From positions 6,634,001-6,698,000 of the forward strand of contig NZ_CP107935.1 in assembly GCF_036038375.1 (NCBI RefSeq): 64,000 nt of DNA, given 5' to 3'. Made by a program: the position numbers and the translations under genes. Below are positions 9,878-19,629 of this stretch, piece after piece. Numbering within the stretch: the first letter of the stretch is position 1; each line of letters opens with the position of its first letter. The notes under the pieces were generated by a model. That model saw nothing but the letters and a program-made list of their open reading frames with translations, did no database searches and was not told where the DNA came from. The DNA is from Streptomyces sp. NBC_00414 (lineage in GTDB: Bacteria; Actinomycetota; Actinomycetes; Streptomycetales; Streptomycetaceae).

Positions 9878-12800
9878 CGGGCGTCCCCCGCTCTCAGTTC
9901 CCTGACCGAGCCCCGCCGTCCGGTCCACCACGCCTGGCCCGCGGCGATTCCAGTGGCGAGCAGGAGCACGGCCAGCGCGGGCAGCAGCAGGGACGCCGGA
10001 TCGGTGTGCAGCACGGCGGTGCCGGGGGGAGGGGTGCCACCGGGGGTGGCGAGGGCGACGGCGGTCAGGTCGACGCCGGGAGCCAGGAGGCGGACGGCCG
10101 CCCAGCCCGTCAGGGCCCCGCCGACCGCGGCGAGCAGGGCCTGCGGCAGCGCCTCCAGTACGAGCAGCCGACGGCCCTGGCCCCGGGTGAGGCCCATGGT
10201 GCGCAACCGGGCCAGCAGGGCCGCGCGTTCGGGTGCCGCGCGGATCAGGGAGAGCAGCAGCGCGAGGACGGCGTATCCGGAGCCCGCGGCCACCGCCACC
10301 GCGTAGACGCGCTCGGCGCCGGACTGCAGGGGGGAGTCGACGTACCGGGCGCGTTCCTCGGCCCGCAGGCGTACGTCGGCGGCGGTGCCCGCGACCTTGC
10401 GCAGGGCACCCGCGTCCATCCGGTCGCCGGTCAGCAGGAGCGCCGTCGGCCGCGCGGGAGCGGCGCCGAGACCGGCGCGGTCCACGACGAGGAACTCGGT
10501 TCCCGACACGGCCGGGGTCAGCTCGCGTACGACGGTGACGCGGACGCTGATGGTGCTGCCGTCCCCCAGACGCACCGGGAAGGGCTGCGTGCCGAAACGC
10601 TCGGCGACGGTGGGGGAGGCGAGGGCGGGCAGCGGGGAGCCTGCGGATGTCTCTGCGGCCGTGGAACCTCCCGTCCCGGGGGAGGCCGAGGAGCCGTTCC
10701 CGGCGCCCGTCGGGGAGGCCGAGGTGCCATTCGCTGAGGCCTTCGCGTCAGCCGGGGCCTTCAACTCGCCCGCGGCGAAGGCTCCCAGGCGCGTGCGCTG
10801 CGCCAACTCGGCGTACTCACCCGGCTCCACACCGGCCAGGGGCACCGTCTCCAGGCTGCTCCCGGCCTTCGCCTCGTAGCCGATGCTCAGGGGAGTGACC
10901 TCGTGTACGCCGGACATCGAGCGGATCTGTTCGGGGAGGGAGGCGGGCAGTGGCCCCATGACCTCGATGCGCGCGTCGGCTCCGAGGCTCAGCAGGGCCG
11001 CCCGGTCCCGCGCGTCCGCGACGCCCGCGAGGACCGACCCTCCGAACGCGGCCGTGGTGAGCGCCGTCAGCAGGGCGAGCAGGGGCATCACCGTGGAGAC
11101 GGAGGTGCGGCCGGCGCGGGCCAGCGAGAGGTGGCCGACCGCCCCGCGCAGCCGGCCGGCGGGGCGGGCCAGCCAGCGCAGCGGCAGCGGATAGAGCCGG
11201 ACCAGCAGTAGTGCGGCGATCACACCGATCAACACCGGTGCCAGTGCCACGAGTTGATCGCCGGAGCCGGAGGTGTCCAGGTCCGCCGTGTCGCCGGAGC
11301 CGGCCGCTCCGCTGGAACCGCCCGACGTCCCGCGGCTGCGCAGCGCGAACACCGCCGCCGACGCCAGTACCAGCAGGGTGAGTTCGGCGACGGTGCGGCG
11401 CCGTGAGGGGCGTACGGAAGCGAGGTCCTCGCGGTCGCCGTGGACGCGTACGGCACGGTGGGTGACCCAGGCGCGTACGGGAAGCATGGCGCAGGCGAGG
11501 AGCGCGACCGCGGCGGCGGTCCAGACGGCGTACGACAGACGGCCGTACGGGACGGCGAGCAGGGCGCCCGCGAGGCCGAGCGCCGCCGCCGGTATCGCGA
11601 CCACCGCCGCCTCGGCGGACAGCCGGGCCGTGAGACCGCGCAGGGAGACCCCTCGGGCGCGCAGCAGGGCGAGTTCGCCGCGGCGGCGGTCGGCGGCGAG
11701 GCCACCGGCCATGAGCAGGACGACGGCCGCGACCGAGGCGCTGCCGACGGCGGCGACGGCGACCAGGGGGCTGATGCCGGAACGCAGTTCGGCGTACGAG
11801 GCGAGGACGTCGTCGAGGTCGGTGCTCGCGTCGGCCGCCGGGTCGGTGAACGCGCGTACCTTCGACAGGCCGGGCCCGGACTCCAGTGTGGCGATCGCGG
11901 TGGCCAGGCGGGGCAGGTCGTTCGCGGTCAGGGCGGAGAGGGCCGGGGCCAGCTGCCAGTAGCGCGCGGGGGCGCCGGGGGTGCCGAGGATCGCCGGTGC
12001 CGCCTCCGGGGCCAGCAGGAGCGCGCCGAGCCAGTACGTGCTCGGCTCGGCGCCCTGGGTGGGCAGGCGCACGAGGGACGGGGTGCGCAGGATGGGCTGC
12101 GCGGCCCAGTAGGCGCCCTCCCGCTCGCGCGGGGCGACGATGCCGGTGACGCGCACGGCGAGCGGGGCGCGTTCGACGGCGGGGACGTGGATGACCGAAC
12201 CCACCTCGATGTGCAGGCGGTCGGCGGTCTCCTCGGTGACCGCGGCCTCCAGCTCCGGGGTCGTGGCGCTCACCTCGCCGTCGGCGCGCGGGAGACGGCC
12301 CGCGCTCAGCCGGGCGTGTTCGGCGAGGCCGTTCTGCGCGACGAGGGTCATCTGCGTGGGCAGCCCGGTCGGCCTCGGCAGCCACTTCTCCGCCGCTTCG
12401 AGGGGTTTCGTGGTGCGGACGCCGTACGCGGACTGCCGGGGGTCGGCGACCAGCGGGCGCTCGGCCACGTCCAGGATGCGGGTGTACCGGTCGCGCAGGG
12501 CGGCCGGACGCAGGGCCGACTCGCGTTCCCCCTGCGTGGCGCCGAGGGCGGGCGGCGGGGCCGACACCATCACGGAGGTCCTGGGCGCCGTGGCGTCGGC
12601 GACCGCCCGGCGCAGGCCCGCGTCCTCGTAACGGTCGACGGCGCGCGGGAAGGACGCGGCCAGGCAGACGGTCGCCGTCACCAGCAGGGCGAGCGCGACG
12701 GCGGCGTCGGGTGCGGCGCGCAGCCTGGTACGGATCCAGGGCGCGACGGGCCGTTCGGCGTCCCGGCGCGCGAAGATCCGACGGCGTCCCATCTCGTTCT

Positions 12801-12879
12801 TCCGGCGCGCGAAGATCCGACGGCGGTCCCCCTCGTTCTCCCGACGCGTGAAGGTCCAGCGGCGGCCCACCTCACTCAC
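9874..12879 (-). CDS. large FtsX-family ABC permease
   Basis: This is a 1001-residue membrane protein. After a basic cytoplasmic leader comes a first transmembrane helix (AAVALALLVTATVCLAASF), a long extracytoplasmic domain, then two blocks of helices resembling two FtsX units (one near residues 380-560, one at the C-terminus). Ser/Gly/Ala-rich linkers interrupt the extracellular parts. GTG at 12879 was chosen: it overlaps the upstream permease stop by 8 bases, while the longer frame would enter that gene. The first 39 residues are three copies of a 13-residue unit ending RRWTFTRR or RRRIFARR. It works with the adjacent ATPase and sister permease; the cargo is unknown. Confidence 0.85.
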   Translation of the reverse strand: MSEVGRRWTFTRRENEGDRRRIFARRKNEMGRRRIFARRDAERPVAPWIRTRLRAAPDAAVALALLVTATVCLAASFPRAVDRYEDAGLRRAVADATAPRTSVMVSAPPPALGATQGERESALRPAALRDRYTRILDVAERPLVADPRQSAYGVRTTKPLEAAEKWLPRPTGLPTQMTLVAQNGLAEHARLSAGRLPRADGEVSATTPELEAAVTEETADRLHIEVGSVIHVPAVERAPLAVRVTGIVAPREREGAYWAAQPILRTPSLVRLPTQGAEPSTYWLGALLLAPEAAPAILGTPGAPARYWQLAPALSALTANDLPRLATAIATLESGPGLSKVRAFTDPAADASTDLDDVLASYAELRSGISPLVAVAAVGSASVAAVVLLMAGGLAADRRRGELALLRARGVSLRGLTARLSAEAAVVAIPAAALGLAGALLAVPYGRLSYAVWTAAAVALLACAMLPVRAWVTHRAVRVHGDREDLASVRPSRRRTVAELTLLVLASAAVFALRSRGTSGGSSGAAGSGDTADLDTSGSGDQLVALAPVLIGVIAALLLVRLYPLPLRWLARPAGRLRGAVGHLSLARAGRTSVSTVMPLLALLTALTTAAFGGSVLAGVADARDRAALLSLGADARIEVMGPLPASLPEQIRSMSGVHEVTPLSIGYEAKAGSSLETVPLAGVEPGEYAELAQRTRLGAFAAGELKAPADAKASANGTSASPTGAGNGSSASPGTGGSTAAETSAGSPLPALASPTVAERFGTQPFPVRLGDGSTISVRVTVVRELTPAVSGTEFLVVDRAGLGAAPARPTALLLTGDRMDAGALRKVAGTAADVRLRAEERARYVDSPLQSGAERVYAVAVAAGSGYAVLALLLSLIRAAPERAALLARLRTMGLTRGQGRRLLVLEALPQALLAAVGGALTGWAAVRLLAPGVDLTAVALATPGGTPPPGTAVLHTDPASLLLPALAVLLLATGIAAGQAWWTGRRGSVRELRAGDAR
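12762..12878 (-). repeat. three tandem 39-base repeats encoding the permease N-terminus
   Basis: Three consecutive 39-base units encode 13 residues each at the very start of the permease. Units two and three are nearly identical (RRRIFARR), and the first is more diverged (RRWTFTRR). The repeat keeps the frame and a strongly basic charge. Confidence 0.75.
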
Positions 12880-15800
12880 CCCCCTGCTCGTGCAGCACAC
12901 GCAACGACCGGAGCGACGAGGCGGCGTCGCCCCGCCGCAGCACCAGCACACCGGTGACGACCAGCGGCGCGACCACCAGGCCCGCCAGCAGCAACGCGAC
13001 GCGGGCGAACGGCAGTTGCACCAGTACCTCCGGGACCGGCCGGGTGGCCCGGGACGTCAGCACGATCAACGGAATCACCGCCCGGGTCAGTACCGCTCCC
13101 AACGCCACCCCCACCACCAGGGCCAGCGCCACCAGCACCCCCTGCTCGGCGGCGACCAGCCGGGCCAGCTGACGGCGTGGCGCCCCCAGCGCGCGGAGCA
13201 GGGCGAACTCGGCGCCACGCTCCCGCAACGAGCCCGCCGTACTCACCGCGAAGCCGACCGCGGCCAGCGCGGCGGCGACCACGGAGGCCGCGGCGAACGC
13301 CGCCTCAGGACCCGCCCCGAACGGATCGTCCCGCAGCCGCTCCGCGATCTCGTCACGCACGACGACCTGCGTCGGCTCGACATCGGGCTGTTCACGCAGC
13401 TGTGCCGCCACGTGCGCCGCGGCACCCGGCGCGGTCCGCAGCCACCATTCGGTGGGCGCGACGCTCTCCCCGTACCGCTCCTCCAGCACCCGGTTCACGG
13501 AGCGCAGATCGACCAGCAGCGCCCCGCCGGAACTCCGCGCGCCGTCCGACGTCCCGGAGCCCTCCGTGGTCGGCAGCGCGCGTGCGCTCGCCACGATCCG
13601 TACGGGTACGGCCGAGCCGCCGAAGGGGACGTCGAGCCGTTCTCCCTCGCGCGCGCCCGCGGCCTTCAGGAAGTCGTCGGTCGCCACGGCCTCGACCTCG
13701 GGCGCGGCCGACCGCTCCGGCCGCACCCGGATCGTCAACGACGAGGTCTCCCAGGGGGTCTCACGGGGGATGTATCCGGTTCCGTAGGTCACGGTCAGCG
13801 GGCTCTCCGACGTCACGTCCGGGTCCGTCGGGGTGTTGCCCGCCTTGGGGTCCGCCGTGGTCTGGTTGTTCTCCGACGTCACCTGCCAGGAGGCGGGCGC
13901 CGTCAGCCGCTGTTCCGTCCCCCCGGCTCCCGTGGCCGCCAACTCCTCGACGGACAACCGGTGTTCCTCGGCACGTCCGGTCGGCTGGGACATGTCCAGC
14001 TGCATCCCGGTCAGCGAGAGCGGTTCGGCGGGCCGGTCGGACGGGGACCGGTCGGCCTGGGCCGGCTCCAGGGTGAGGCGGTGCGCCCTGCCGTCGGCGG
14101 GGAGTTCACCGGCGGACATGCGGTACGGGGTGCCGTAGCGGTCCTCCAGCGTCACGGTCACGTCCGCCGACATCTTGGAGCGGTACGCCGCCGGGTTCGA
14201 GCCCGAACCGGCTGGCCCTGAGCCCGAGTCCGAGTTCGAACCCGGGGACTGTGCGGTCGCCCGGATCCGCAGCTCCAGGTCCAGCCGCGTGCTGCCCTTC
14301 GGCAGGGTCACGCCCGCCGGTCCCGACCGTTCCGGGCCGATCCCCGCCAGCAGCCGCGCGACAGGCTTGTCCGCCAGGTCCCCGCGCAGCAGCATCGCGG
14401 AGGTGTTCCGCGTGTCCAGCGCCAGCACCGCCGCCGTCCGGTTGCCGGACAGCGGCAGCGACGTACGCATGGCGGGTGCCGCCCCGCGTACGCCGTCGAG
14501 GCCCGCGTACAGCCCGGCCCGGGTCAAGCCGTCCTCGCCGCCCGCGAGGACCCGTACGGAGGTGCCGGCCAGGAAGCCCGCCTGGTCGTCCTGCGAGCGG
14601 TTCCACGACGCGCCCTGGCCGATCGCGAGCATGCCCATGGCGACCGCGAGGACGAGCAGCAGGACGGGTCCGGCGCCGCGCATCGGGCGACGGCTGAACT
14701 GCCAGCCCGCGAGCGCCGTGGGCAGTCCCCGGCCGCCGGCCGCGTGCCGCTCGGCGAGACGCGCCACGGGTGGCAGCAGGCGCAGGGTGAGCACGGTCCC
14801 GGCCAGCAGGGCCAGCGCGGGGGCGGAGACCAGGAGGGGGTCGATGCCGAGCGTGTCCGTGGACGTCCCCGCCGACCGGCCGGTGCCGGTGGAGGCGACG
14901 GCGCCGGACGTCTGCCGGCTCAACTGCCAGTACGCGACCGCCGCGACGACCAGCAGGCCGACGTCCGCACCCGCCCGTACCGGCGCCGGGAGCGCGCGGG
15001 CACGGCCGCCTCCCGTACCGTCCGACCGTGCCGTCAGCACGGGTACGGTCACCGCCAGCGCGCACCCGAGGGCGACCGCGGCGGCGGTCAGCCACACCCC
15101 GCCGGCCACCGCCGAGGTGTCCAGGCGCAGCCCGATCCGCGACAGCGCCCCCTGTCCGGCCAGCAGCCGTGTCAGCGGCCCGGTGAGCAGCGGCGCGCAG
15201 ACCGCGGCGGGCAGGGCGAGGAGCGAGGCCTCCAGCGCGGCGAGCCCGGCCACCCGCCCGCGTGAGGCGCCGCGCGCCCGCAACAGCCGTGTCTCGTCGG
15301 CTCGTTCGACGCTCAGCAGCCGGGCCACGAGCAGCAGGGCGTAGCCGGCGAGCAGTGCGAGCTGGAGCGCGACGATCAGCAGCGTCGAACGGGAGACCAG
15401 CAACGACCGCTCGACCCGGTCCAGTTCCTCCGGCAACGATGTCGTGATCGCCGTGGTGCCGTGCAGCGAGGGCGACTTGAGCAGCGAACGGGGCCCGGCG
15501 CCCGCCGCGTCCCGCAGGTCCCCGATCCGTGCGGTCGTCAGTGCCGAGAAGTCCGCGGACGCCAGCCAGCCGGTCGAGCCGGAGCTGACCAGCCGTCCGT
15601 CTCCGGTGGCCGCGAGCACCGCGGGGTCCGCCAGCAGCGGCCCGTACGTCGTGAAGTCGAGCCTGCTGACCCCGCGTCCGTGCAGGTCGTCCAACTGCCA
15701 GTAGGGCGAGGTGACGCGCACGGGCCGGTACAGACCGGTCACCAGAACCCGAACCTTCGGGCCGTCGAACCGGTCGACGAGGGTCAGCCGCGCCCCCGGT

Positions 15801-16384
15801 TCGAGCCCCAGCCGGCGTGCGGCGGTCTCGGGAAGGGCCACCTCGATCCCGTCGCCGCCGGCGAGCTCGCCCGGGGCGCGGGGCGGGCGTCCCTCGACGG
15901 TCCGCACCTGGGTGGGATCCAGCGCCGCGAAGTGGGTGAGATCCGGGTCCTCCGAGCGGGCCGCGGGCTCCTGCAGGGACCTCGGCAGCGCGTACGGCCC
16001 CGACCGGGTCAGCGTCCGCACGGTCACGGGCAGTCCGTCGAAGGTGCGCCGGGCCCCGTCCCGTACGGCCTTGTCGGCGGTTTCGCGTTCCTCCGCGGGG
16101 ACATCGGCCTTGACGACCAGCGTGGTGGCCGCCGCGCTCTGCGAGGCGGTGCCGGAGCCGCCGCTCTTCCCGGAGCCCGTGCCGCTCCGGGTGCCCGCCG
16201 AGGTGTCGAGGAGCGAGTGGCGCAGAGCCGCGTCGCCGATCGCTCCCGAGTACGCGGTCAGGGTCGCCAGGACGGCCGTGGTGAGCAGGACCGTGAGCAG
16301 CGCGGCGGTCAGCAGCAAACGATGCGCTCGCACACGCAGTAGGACGAACCCCGTCACCCGGCCCCCCGCCGTATCACCGGACAC
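12872..16384 (-). CDS. very large FtsX-family ABC permease
   Basis: This 1170-residue protein has an N-terminal transmembrane helix at about residues 18-45 (LLLTAALLTVLLTTAVLATL), a long extracytoplasmic region, a central cluster of helices (about 330-570) and a C-terminal FtsX domain with three to four helices (VVAAALAAVGFAVSTAGSL and following). Extracellular loops contain Ser/Gly/Asp-rich linkers. GTG at 16384 has a GGAG about ten bases upstream. Its stop overlaps the start of the second permease. A two-permease, one-ATPase arrangement of this size is common in actinobacteria and is thought to act on envelope lipids or lipoproteins; the substrate here is not known. Confidence 0.85.
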   Translation of the reverse strand: MSGDTAGGRVTGFVLLRVRAHRLLLTAALLTVLLTTAVLATLTAYSGAIGDAALRHSLLDTSAGTRSGTGSGKSGGSGTASQSAAATTLVVKADVPAEERETADKAVRDGARRTFDGLPVTVRTLTRSGPYALPRSLQEPAARSEDPDLTHFAALDPTQVRTVEGRPPRAPGELAGGDGIEVALPETAARRLGLEPGARLTLVDRFDGPKVRVLVTGLYRPVRVTSPYWQLDDLHGRGVSRLDFTTYGPLLADPAVLAATGDGRLVSSGSTGWLASADFSALTTARIGDLRDAAGAGPRSLLKSPSLHGTTAITTSLPEELDRVERSLLVSRSTLLIVALQLALLAGYALLLVARLLSVERADETRLLRARGASRGRVAGLAALEASLLALPAAVCAPLLTGPLTRLLAGQGALSRIGLRLDTSAVAGGVWLTAAAVALGCALAVTVPVLTARSDGTGGGRARALPAPVRAGADVGLLVVAAVAYWQLSRQTSGAVASTGTGRSAGTSTDTLGIDPLLVSAPALALLAGTVLTLRLLPPVARLAERHAAGGRGLPTALAGWQFSRRPMRGAGPVLLLVLAVAMGMLAIGQGASWNRSQDDQAGFLAGTSVRVLAGGEDGLTRAGLYAGLDGVRGAAPAMRTSLPLSGNRTAAVLALDTRNTSAMLLRGDLADKPVARLLAGIGPERSGPAGVTLPKGSTRLDLELRIRATAQSPGSNSDSGSGPAGSGSNPAAYRSKMSADVTVTLEDRYGTPYRMSAGELPADGRAHRLTLEPAQADRSPSDRPAEPLSLTGMQLDMSQPTGRAEEHRLSVEELAATGAGGTEQRLTAPASWQVTSENNQTTADPKAGNTPTDPDVTSESPLTVTYGTGYIPRETPWETSSLTIRVRPERSAAPEVEAVATDDFLKAAGAREGERLDVPFGGSAVPVRIVASARALPTTEGSGTSDGARSSGGALLVDLRSVNRVLEERYGESVAPTEWWLRTAPGAAAHVAAQLREQPDVEPTQVVVRDEIAERLRDDPFGAGPEAAFAAASVVAAALAAVGFAVSTAGSLRERGAEFALLRALGAPRRQLARLVAAEQGVLVALALVVGVALGAVLTRAVIPLIVLTSRATRPVPEVLVQLPFARVALLLAGLVVAPLVVTGVLVLRRGDAASSLRSLRVLHEQGGE

Positions 16385-16569
16385 CCCGGATCTCCGATGA
16401 TGCTGTCAGAGGGGAGGGGGCGCGGGTAAGCGCTTGAGGACCGGGTTTGACCGGATCGTGATCGGAATCCGGCGACGCGCGACCGGAATGCGCGCGTCAG
16501 CGGGTGCCGATCAACTTTTGGTGGACGGTGCTGTTCGGTCTTCGAGGGGCCTTCGAGGGGCGTTGCAGT

Positions 16570-16983
16570 TCAGCCTTCGGTGTTCACCATCGAAGCGGCC
16601 GCATACGTCAGGTAGTTCCAGAGCGTGTGCTCGTGCTCCTCGGAGAGGCCGAGCTCGTCGACGGCGACCCGCATGTGCTTCAGCCAGGCGTCGTGGGCCG
16701 CCCGGTCGACCGCGAAGGGGGCGTGACGCATCCGCAGCCGGGGATGACCGCGGTTCTCGCTGTACGTGGTCGGACCGCCCCAGTACTGGATCAGGAACAG
16801 CGTGAAGCGCTCCTCGGCCGGGCCCAGGTCCTCCTCGGGATACATGGGCCGCAGCAGCGGGTCCTCGGCGACACCCTCGTAGAACCGGTGCACCAGGCGC
16901 CGGAAGGTCTCCTCGCCGCCGACCTGCTCGTAGAAGGTCTGCTCCTGAAGCGTGCCGCGCCGAATCTCTTTCACACCGTCCAT
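16570..16983 (-). CDS. glbO: group II truncated haemoglobin (GlbO-like)
   Basis: This 137-residue protein is a 2-on-2 globin: FYEQVGGEETFRRLVHRFYE at the B/C corner, PMYPEEDLGPAEERFTLFLIQYWGGP in the E region, and HPRLRMRHAPF with the proximal-His motif. The Tyr in FYEGV and the Trp in QYWGGP/WLKHM are typical of group II. Family members bind O2 and NO and help with nitrosative or oxidative stress. ATG at 16983 gives normal family length; the frame extends further upstream only into the repeat-filled spacer. The gene diverges from the methyltransferase at 17162. Confidence 0.93.
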   Translation of the reverse strand: MDGVKEIRRGTLQEQTFYEQVGGEETFRRLVHRFYEGVAEDPLLRPMYPEEDLGPAEERFTLFLIQYWGGPTTYSENRGHPRLRMRHAPFAVDRAAHDAWLKHMRVAVDELGLSEEHEHTLWNYLTYAAASMVNTEG

Positions 16984-17040
16984 GGTCTCAGACGCCCCGA
17001 CCGAGGACTCAAGGCTTAGGACCACCCGAATCGGATGGAC

Positions 17041-17117
17041 CGGTTCCGGATGGAAGGCGCCGGTTGCGGATGGAAGGCGCCGGTTGCGGATCGAAGGGCC
17101 GGTTCCGGATCGTGCGG
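17041..17117. repeat. 20-base tandem repeat between divergent globin and methyltransferase genes
   Basis: Three full 20-base units of the form CGGTTSCGGATSGAAGGSSC occupy 17041-17100, with partial copies before (from about 17028) and after (to about 17117). They lie in the shared promoter region of two divergent genes. Confidence 0.75.
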
Positions 17118-17161
17118 TCCCGCCGCTCGCCTCCCGGCCCGTCCCGCAGCACAGTGGAGGT

Positions 17162-18154
17162 ATGAGCGCGTACGCCATCGACCATGGGCTCGACGACCTC
17201 GCCGCCACGGCGCGGGCGGCGCTGGTGCGCGAGATCGACGAGAGCGGTGCCTGGGACGCCGACCCGGTCTGGCGGGCGGCCTTCGACAACGTCCCGCGCC
17301 ACCTCTTCGTGCCGTACTACTACGTGGGCACCCGCGGCGGCTACGAGCGCAGATGGGGCGAGGATCCCAGCCCGCGCCGACGCGAGGAGTGGCTGCGCGG
17401 GGCGTACGCGGACACCCCGCTGGCCACCCGCCTGCGCGACGGCGAACTGCTGTCGTCCAGCAGCCAGCCGTCCCTGATGGCCAAGATGCTGGCCGAGCTG
17501 GAGGTGCGGGACGGGGACGCGGTCCTGGAGATCGGCGCGGGCACCGGCTACAACGCGGCGCTGCTCTCGTACCGGCTGGGCGAGGACCTGGTCACCACGG
17601 TCGACCTGGACCCGGAGATCACCGAGTCCGCTCGGCGGCACCTGGCCGCCGCGGGCCACCGGCCGGTCGTCGTCACCGGCGACGGAGCGCGCGGCTGCCC
17701 CGAGCGGGCCCCCTTCGACCGTGTCGTCGCCACCTGCGCGCTGAACTCGGTCCCGCGTTCCTGGCTCGCCCAGTGCCGCCCCGGCGCCCGGATCCTCGCC
17801 CCGTTCGCCACCGGCCTCATCGCCCTGCGGGTGCGGGACGCCGGGCACGCCGAAGGCCGCTTCCTGCACACGTCCGCCTACTTCGTGCCCCTGCGCGGCG
17901 GGAGCAGGACCGAGCGCGAGGACCCGGACGTGCCCCTGGCGGGCCTGCCGCACCGGGCCAGGAGCCACGAGCTGTTCCGGTTCCTGCTGACCCTGACGGC
18001 GGACGGCCTCACCGCGGACGAGGCGCACACGCTGTGGGGGCCCGACGGGTGGCCGCCGCGCGAGCGGTACGGGATCACGGTCGCCGGTGACCGCGCGTGG
18101 GCGTGGCTGGACGCCCCCGAGGGGCCGTACACCTGGCCGCTGCCCGGTTCCTAA
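17162..18154 (+). CDS. PCMT-like SAM-dependent methyltransferase
   Basis: This 330-residue protein resembles protein-L-isoaspartate O-methyltransferase. The start of the catalytic part has SSSSQPSLMAKML, where PCMTs carry the substrate-binding SQP, followed by motif I VLEIGAGTGYNAALL (about residues 120-135) and an acidic VDLDPE (motif II). The C-terminal ~110 residues are an extension not found in the housekeeping enzyme. Such extended forms occur in actinobacteria both in protein repair and in peptide natural-product loci. ATG at 17162 is preceded by GGAGG. Its stop overlaps the convergent FHA gene by four bases. No RiPP precursor was noticed nearby, so a repair role or unknown target is equally possible. 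Confidence 0.8.
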   Translation: MSAYAIDHGLDDLAATARAALVREIDESGAWDADPVWRAAFDNVPRHLFVPYYYVGTRGGYERRWGEDPSPRRREEWLRGAYADTPLATRLRDGELLSSSSQPSLMAKMLAELEVRDGDAVLEIGAGTGYNAALLSYRLGEDLVTTVDLDPEITESARRHLAAAGHRPVVVTGDGARGCPERAPFDRVVATCALNSVPRSWLAQCRPGARILAPFATGLIALRVRDAGHAEGRFLHTSAYFVPLRGGSRTEREDPDVPLAGLPHRARSHELFRFLLTLTADGLTADEAHTLWGPDGWPPRERYGITVAGDRAWAWLDAPEGPYTWPLPGS

Positions 18155-19629
18155 CCCCGCCGGATCGTGATCGTCGTCCAGGCGCCCACGTGCACCCGGT
18201 CGCCGTCCTGGAGCGGCACGGGGACGAAGGGCTGGATGGGCTCCTCGGCGCCGTTGACCGTGGTGCCGTTGGTGGAGTTCTGGTCGACGACCGCCCAGCT
18301 GCTGTCCGGCTGCTGGACGAGGACCGCGTGCTGGTGCGAGACGCCCGGGTCCTCCGGCGGCACCGACAGGTCGATGTCCGGGGTGTCGCCCGTGGAGTGG
18401 CGGCGACGGCCGATCGTGATCTGGTTGCCACTGAGCGGACGCTGCTGTTCCGGCGAGTACGCGGGCAGGTTCAGCCCCGCGGCCTCCGGCCCTGAGCGCT
18501 GCATCATCGCCATGAAGTACTCACGGTCGGGCCCGATGGTGATGCTCCACGACAACGACTGCTGCGGCTGTTGCGGCTGCTGGTACCCGGCGGGCGCCTG
18601 CGTCGAGCCGGACTGCGGATAGCCGTAGCCGCCGCCGGGCGGGCCGCCGGGTGCGGGCGGGCCGCCGGGGGTGCCGGGCGCCGGCGGTGAGATCACCCAG
18701 TCGTCCGCGCCGCCGCCGAAGGACGGGCCGCCCGGCGCCTGAGGTCGGCCGGTCTCCTGCGGGTAGCCGGTCTCCTGCGGATACGCGGGCGGAGCGGGCG
18801 GGCCGGACTGCTGGAACCCCTGCGGGGCACCGGGGTCGCCCTGGCCGCCGCCGGGGCCGTTCGGGCCACCGGGACGGTTGGGACCGCCGGGTCCGTTGGG
18901 GCCACCGGGGCCACTGGGGCCGCCGTAACCACCCTGGTTACCTTGACCACCGGGTCCACCGGGTCCACCAGGTCCGCCGGGCGGGGGTCCGCCCGGGCCG
19001 CCGTACCCGCCGGGGTCTCCGGGGGCGCCGTACCCGCCAGGGGCTCCGGGGCTGGTGCCGCCGGGGCCGGGCGGTGGCGGTACCGGTCGAGAAGGGTCAC
19101 CCGGGAAGCCCGAGGGGTCCTCGCCGTAGGGCGGGATCGGTTCCGCGGGCCGGTTCATCTGCGAGGGCCGGGAGCCCTGGTAGTCGAAGCCGCCGTGCGT
19201 GGGGCCGGACTGTCCGGGAGGCGGCGGCTGCTGGAAGCGGAGCGCCGGGTTCGGCCCACCGGGACCGGGACCGCCGGGACCGGGACCGCCGGGACCGGGG
19301 CCCGGAGGGCGCGGGGCGGCCGGGGTGTACGAGGTCGCGGTGTTCGTCAGGAAGTTCCACCGGCACTCCTCGCAGAACGGCGCCCCGCCCTCGCGCGGGG
19401 TACGGCACTGCGGGCACAGCTCCGCCTCGGGCGCCGGATCGGGCACCGCGGAGAGATGAGGACGGCCGCCCTGGCCGGGGGGCGGGGGCGAACCGGGCGG
19501 CGGGTAGCCGTAACCGGCCGCCGGGGGCGGCGGCGGAGGGGGCGGGGGCACGGCACCGGCCATGCGGTGACCGCAGACCTCGCACCAGTCGTCGGAACCC
19601 GACTGGTGTCCGTTCGGGCAGGTCGGCAT
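18151..19629 (-). CDS. zinc-ribbon and FHA domain protein
   Basis: This 492-residue protein has an N-terminal zinc ribbon (CPNGHQSGSDDWCEVCG), a second CxxC pair module at about residues 73-90 (CPQCRTP and FCEEC), a long Gly/Pro-rich collagen-like linker, and a C-terminal FHA domain. The FHA has the IGRRR start, the SHQHAVL core and the NSTNGTTVNG loop that contacts phosphothreonine. It should bind a threonine-phosphorylated partner. The natural partner candidates are the PknG-like kinase and other operon products encoded immediately upstream. In mycobacteria PknG controls the FHA protein GarA, but this protein is much longer and is not GarA. It is the last gene of the signalling block. Confidence 0.9.
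   Translation of the reverse strand: MPTCPNGHQSGSDDWCEVCGHRMAGAVPPPPPPPPPAAGYGYPPPGSPPPPGQGGRPHLSAVPDPAPEAELCPQCRTPREGGAPFCEECRWNFLTNTATSYTPAAPRPPGPGPGGPGPGGPGPGGPNPALRFQQPPPPGQSGPTHGGFDYQGSRPSQMNRPAEPIPPYGEDPSGFPGDPSRPVPPPPGPGGTSPGAPGGYGAPGDPGGYGGPGGPPPGGPGGPGGPGGQGNQGGYGGPSGPGGPNGPGGPNRPGGPNGPGGGQGDPGAPQGFQQSGPPAPPAYPQETGYPQETGRPQAPGGPSFGGGADDWVISPPAPGTPGGPPAPGGPPGGGYGYPQSGSTQAPAGYQQPQQPQQSLSWSITIGPDREYFMAMMQRSGPEAAGLNLPAYSPEQQRPLSGNQITIGRRRHSTGDTPDIDLSVPPEDPGVSHQHAVLVQQPDSSWAVVDQNSTNGTTVNGAEEPIQPFVPVPLQDGDRVHVGAWTTITIRRG

Noticed and set aside
17041..17117. CRISPR-like array
   Set aside because: Units are adjacent with no unique spacers; it is a plain tandem repeat.
17162..18154. RiPP methyltransferase locus (isoaspartate-type maturase)
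   Set aside because: No precursor-like small gene, ATP-grasp or other maturase is nearby, so only a PCMT-like protein is claimed.
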